This document shows positions 5,717-7,589 of a stretch of DNA of 7,589 nt, one piece after another. The DNA is from CAYOMP01 sp964405075 (GTDB lineage: Bacteria > Bacillota > Clostridia > Lachnospirales > Lachnospiraceae). The stretch spans positions 1-7,589 of the forward strand of contig CAYOMP010000139.1 of NCBI GenBank assembly GCA_964405075.1, given 5' to 3'. Every line of letters starts with the position of its first letter. The first letter of the stretch is position 1. The position numbers and the translations under genes were made by a program. The notes under the pieces are model-generated. The model was not told the origin of the DNA. It ran no database searches and saw nothing but the letters and a program-made list of their open reading frames with translations.

Positions 5717-6889
5717 ATGGGAGCAAATAATGAATTAAATAATATATATACAGAGTATTATCAGGGGAGGATAGAAAAGCTAAAGGATGTTTTTTATGAA
5801 TTATCGTCTGCTTTTTCTGATATACCAGAAGGTGTGATTAATATTGCTCAAAAGAGGGACGAGCATATATCAATAACAAGATGGCATCAAAAGGTAGCAG
5901 ATATAAAGACTGCAATAGCATTTCAGATGGAAGGAACAGCTATGCTGTTAGAGCATTTAAAAAAGGATATGCAAAAAGCTAAAAGGGTAGATGCTCATAT
6001 TGAAAAGGAAATCTGTTTACAGTTGAAGGCAATTAAAGTAATTCTAATAGAAATCTTGGAAATACAGGAAAATGGTTTTCCAAAAGTATTAATGAAGGTA
6101 AAGAGTAAAAAAGGAAGAAGTGTGGCTACAAGGGAAATTGCCAGTATAATAAGTGATGTATATGCACAAGATTATGTGTTGGATGAAAATTGCAAAAGCA
6201 TAATTAATGATCAGGAGAGTATTTTAATATTTAAAAAGGATTCTAATTTTAATATTCTTATGGGATACGCTGGCTCAAAGAGTGATAATCAATATGTTTC
6301 TGGGGATAATTACACTGAATTTTGCACCGATATGTGTGCATATGGTATCCTTTCGGATGGTATGGGCAACGGATACAGTGCCAGTAGAGAAAGCGAAGGT
6401 GTAGTTGAATTAGCCGAAGAGTTAATAACAGCAGGATTTAGTAAAGAAATGGCTGTGAGTATAATTAATACCGTGCTTGTTGCTAAAACTGACGAATCAG
6501 AATTTACAACAGTTGATTTGTGTGAGGTGAACCTGTTTACAGGTATGGTGGAATTTTTAAAACTGGGTGCTGCGCCATCTTATATAAAAAGGCAAAGTAT
6601 GGTTGAGGTGATTTGCCCGGCAACATTACCGGCGGGAGTAGAGAATCAGTTTGAAATACAAAAAATCACTAAAAAAATATATGACGGCGATTTGATAATT
6701 ATGATGTCGGATGGTGTAATAGATTCCTTTTATGGTAAAGAACAGGGAGAGGTTACTGACTGGATATTAGAATATGATGGAAATAGCCCGAAAGAGCTTG
6801 CAAAAATTTTGTTAGAAAAAGCAAGGGAAAATGCTGAAAATTGTAAAGATGATATGTCCATACTGGTAATGGGGGTATGGTATAGGTAA
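5717..6889 (+). CDS. spoIIE: SpoIIE-type PP2C phosphatase lacking the membrane domain
   Basis: In Bacillus, SpoIIE dephosphorylates the anti-sigma factor antagonist SpoIIAA, releasing sigma-F in the forespore, and also binds FtsZ. This 390-residue protein matches the C-terminal half of the roughly 800-residue family. Residues 1-150 are largely helical, like the regulatory region before the phosphatase. The PP2C domain (about 180-390) keeps all expected metal-binding acidic motifs: SGDNY with D197, SDGMGNG (213-219) with D214, MMSDGVIDS (329-337) with D332, and KDDMSILV (378-385), plus FLKLGAAPSYIKR (280-292) typical of SpoIIE. The usual ten N-terminal membrane segments are absent; an in-frame TAG at 5702-5704 shows this is not a misplaced start. 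Position directly before tilS is the normal spoIIE locus, which supports orthology over a generic RsbU-like phosphatase. It would be cytosolic or recruited through partners. The Spo0A-like promoter upstream suggests sporulation control. Confidence 0.88.
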   Translation: MGANNELNNIYTEYYQGRIEKLKDVFYELSSAFSDIPEGVINIAQKRDEHISITRWHQKVADIKTAIAFQMEGTAMLLEHLKKDMQKAKRVDAHIEKEICLQLKAIKVILIEILEIQENGFPKVLMKVKSKKGRSVATREIASIISDVYAQDYVLDENCKSIINDQESILIFKKDSNFNILMGYAGSKSDNQYVSGDNYTEFCTDMCAYGILSDGMGNGYSASRESEGVVELAEELITAGFSKEMAVSIINTVLVAKTDESEFTTVDLCEVNLFTGMVEFLKLGAAPSYIKRQSMVEVICPATLPAGVENQFEIQKITKKIYDGDLIIMMSDGVIDSFYGKEQGEVTDWILEYDGNSPKELAKILLEKARENAENCKDDMSILVMGVWYR

Positions 6890-7030
6890 AGTTGCAATTT
6901 GTAGGGGTTTTTTGTATATTTATAGATAGAATGATTTTTTTGCTGTTAGTAATTGATAATAACAGTATGTTGAACTATGAGAATAAAGAAAAAATGTTAC
7001 ACAAATCCCAGGATACAAATTGGAGTAGAT
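6890..7030 (+). other. spacer between spoIIE and tilS
   Basis: These 141 bases contain G4T6 (6904-6913) and T7 (6935-6941) runs without a good stem before them, and a small inverted repeat CTGTTA/TAACAG (6943-6948, 6960-6965). A weak promoter-like pair, TTGATA (6953-6958) and TATGAG (6976-6981) with a 17-base spacer, could drive tilS. None is strong. Confidence 0.35.
7022..7025 (+). promoter_or_regulatory. ribosome binding site deciding the tilS start
   Basis: GGAG lies five bases before ATG 7031. An upstream in-frame ATG at 6977 has no such site and would add 18 residues not expected in TilS. Confidence 0.65.
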
Positions 7031-7589
7031 ATGGAAACAAAGGTTTATAAATATATAAAAGAGAATAAAATGATAGAAAACGGAGATAAAATAGTAGTTG
7101 GAGTATCAGGAGGGGCAGATTCTGTATGTTTGCTGAATATATTATTGTATCTACAGGATTTTATATCTTTTGACATATGTGTTGTCCACATTGAGCATGG
7201 AATTCGTGGACAAGATAGCATAGAAGATGCTAAATATGTGGAAAAACTGGCGGCAGATAAAGGCGTTAGTTTTAAGATGTTTTCATATGATGTTCAGGCA
7301 GAAGGAAAAAAATTAGGTTTGGGAACAGAAGAGGCTGGTAGAATTCTTAGATACCAGTCTTTTGAAAAAGCCGCAAAAGAGTATTTCGGTAATGAGAATT
7401 TTAAAATTGCAGTTGCGCATAATAAAAATGACAGTGTTGAAACGGTATTGCATAATTTGATTAGGGGAACCGGGTTAAAGGGCGTTTCGGGAATACCTGG
7501 TCAGAGAGACAATATTATCAGACCGTTATTATGTGTTGAAAGATGTGAGATTGAAAAGTGGTTAGAAAAAAGGTATATAGGATATAGAA
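7031..7589 (+). CDS. tilS: tRNA(Ile)-lysidine synthetase TilS, 5' part
   Basis: TilS uses ATP and lysine to convert C34 of tRNA-Ile2(CAU) to lysidine, changing its decoding from AUG to AUA and its charging from Met to Ile; it is essential in most bacteria. The 186 codons present cover the N-terminal N-type ATP-pyrophosphatase domain: PP-loop VSGGADS (25-31), then VVHIEHGIRG (51-60), then EEAGRILRYQSF, and AHNKNDSVET followed by LIRGTGLKGVSGIP. All are TilS hallmarks. The frame is open to the window edge, so the C-terminal tRNA-binding domains are cut off. ATG 7031 with GGAG is chosen because the protein then begins about 20 residues before the PP-loop, as is normal. It follows spoIIE by 141 bases, the conserved Firmicute order, where hpt and ftsH usually come next. 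Confidence 0.95.
   Translation, partial: METKVYKYIKENKMIENGDKIVVGVSGGADSVCLLNILLYLQDFISFDICVVHIEHGIRGQDSIEDAKYVEKLAADKGVSFKMFSYDVQAEGKKLGLGTEEAGRILRYQSFEKAAKEYFGNENFKIAVAHNKNDSVETVLHNLIRGTGLKGVSGIPGQRDNIIRPLLCVERCEIEKWLEKRYIGYR

Noticed and set aside
6977..7030. In-frame upstream ATG adding 18 residues to TilS
   Set aside because: No ribosome site precedes it and the added residues are not TilS-like; ATG 7031 has GGAG at five bases.
6994..7050. Short open frame of 18 codons overlapping the tilS start
   Set aside because: No ribosome site, no recognisable peptide, and it overlaps tilS in another frame.

Overview
The window looks like chromosomal DNA of a low-GC, spore-forming Firmicute, most likely a clostridium of the Lachnospiraceae type. 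The grounds are AT-rich coding with A/T third positions and AGA arginine codons, strong AGGAGAG ribosome sites, a tRNA without an encoded CCA, and spoIIE followed by tilS. Every gene lies on the + strand.

Layout: (1) Positions 1-55 are the 3' part of an elongator tRNA-Met(CAT), closed by a clear intrinsic terminator (64-93). (2) Positions 94-203 form an AT-rich control region with a possible promoter and three copies of a 9-base direct repeat. (3) Positions 204-5413 hold a tight four-gene operon: an FtsX/MacB-type ABC permease with two extracellular domains, its ATPase, an OmpR-family response regulator and a membrane sensor kinase. (4) Positions 5414-5716 are non-coding, with an inverted repeat after the kinase, Spo0A-box-like sequences, a sigma-A-like promoter with a 21-bp spacer, and a leader that can pair in two exclusive ways. 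(5) Positions 5717-6889 encode a short SpoIIE: catalytic PP2C phosphatase plus the preceding helical region, without the usual N-terminal membrane domain. (6) From 7031 to the window end lies the 5' part of tilS (tRNA-Ile lysidine synthetase).

How the genes work together: the four-gene operon is a sense-and-export module. The kinase would sense an envelope signal and phosphorylate the regulator, which probably controls the operon itself; the permease and ATPase would act on a hydrophobic or peptide-like substrate in the membrane or on the envelope. The flanks, tRNA-Met on one side and spoIIE-tilS on the other, are an old conserved Firmicute neighbourhood, so the module looks like an insertion into a core locus. 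The points most worth following are the membrane-less SpoIIE, its apparently retained Spo0A-type promoter, and the switch-like leader in front of it.
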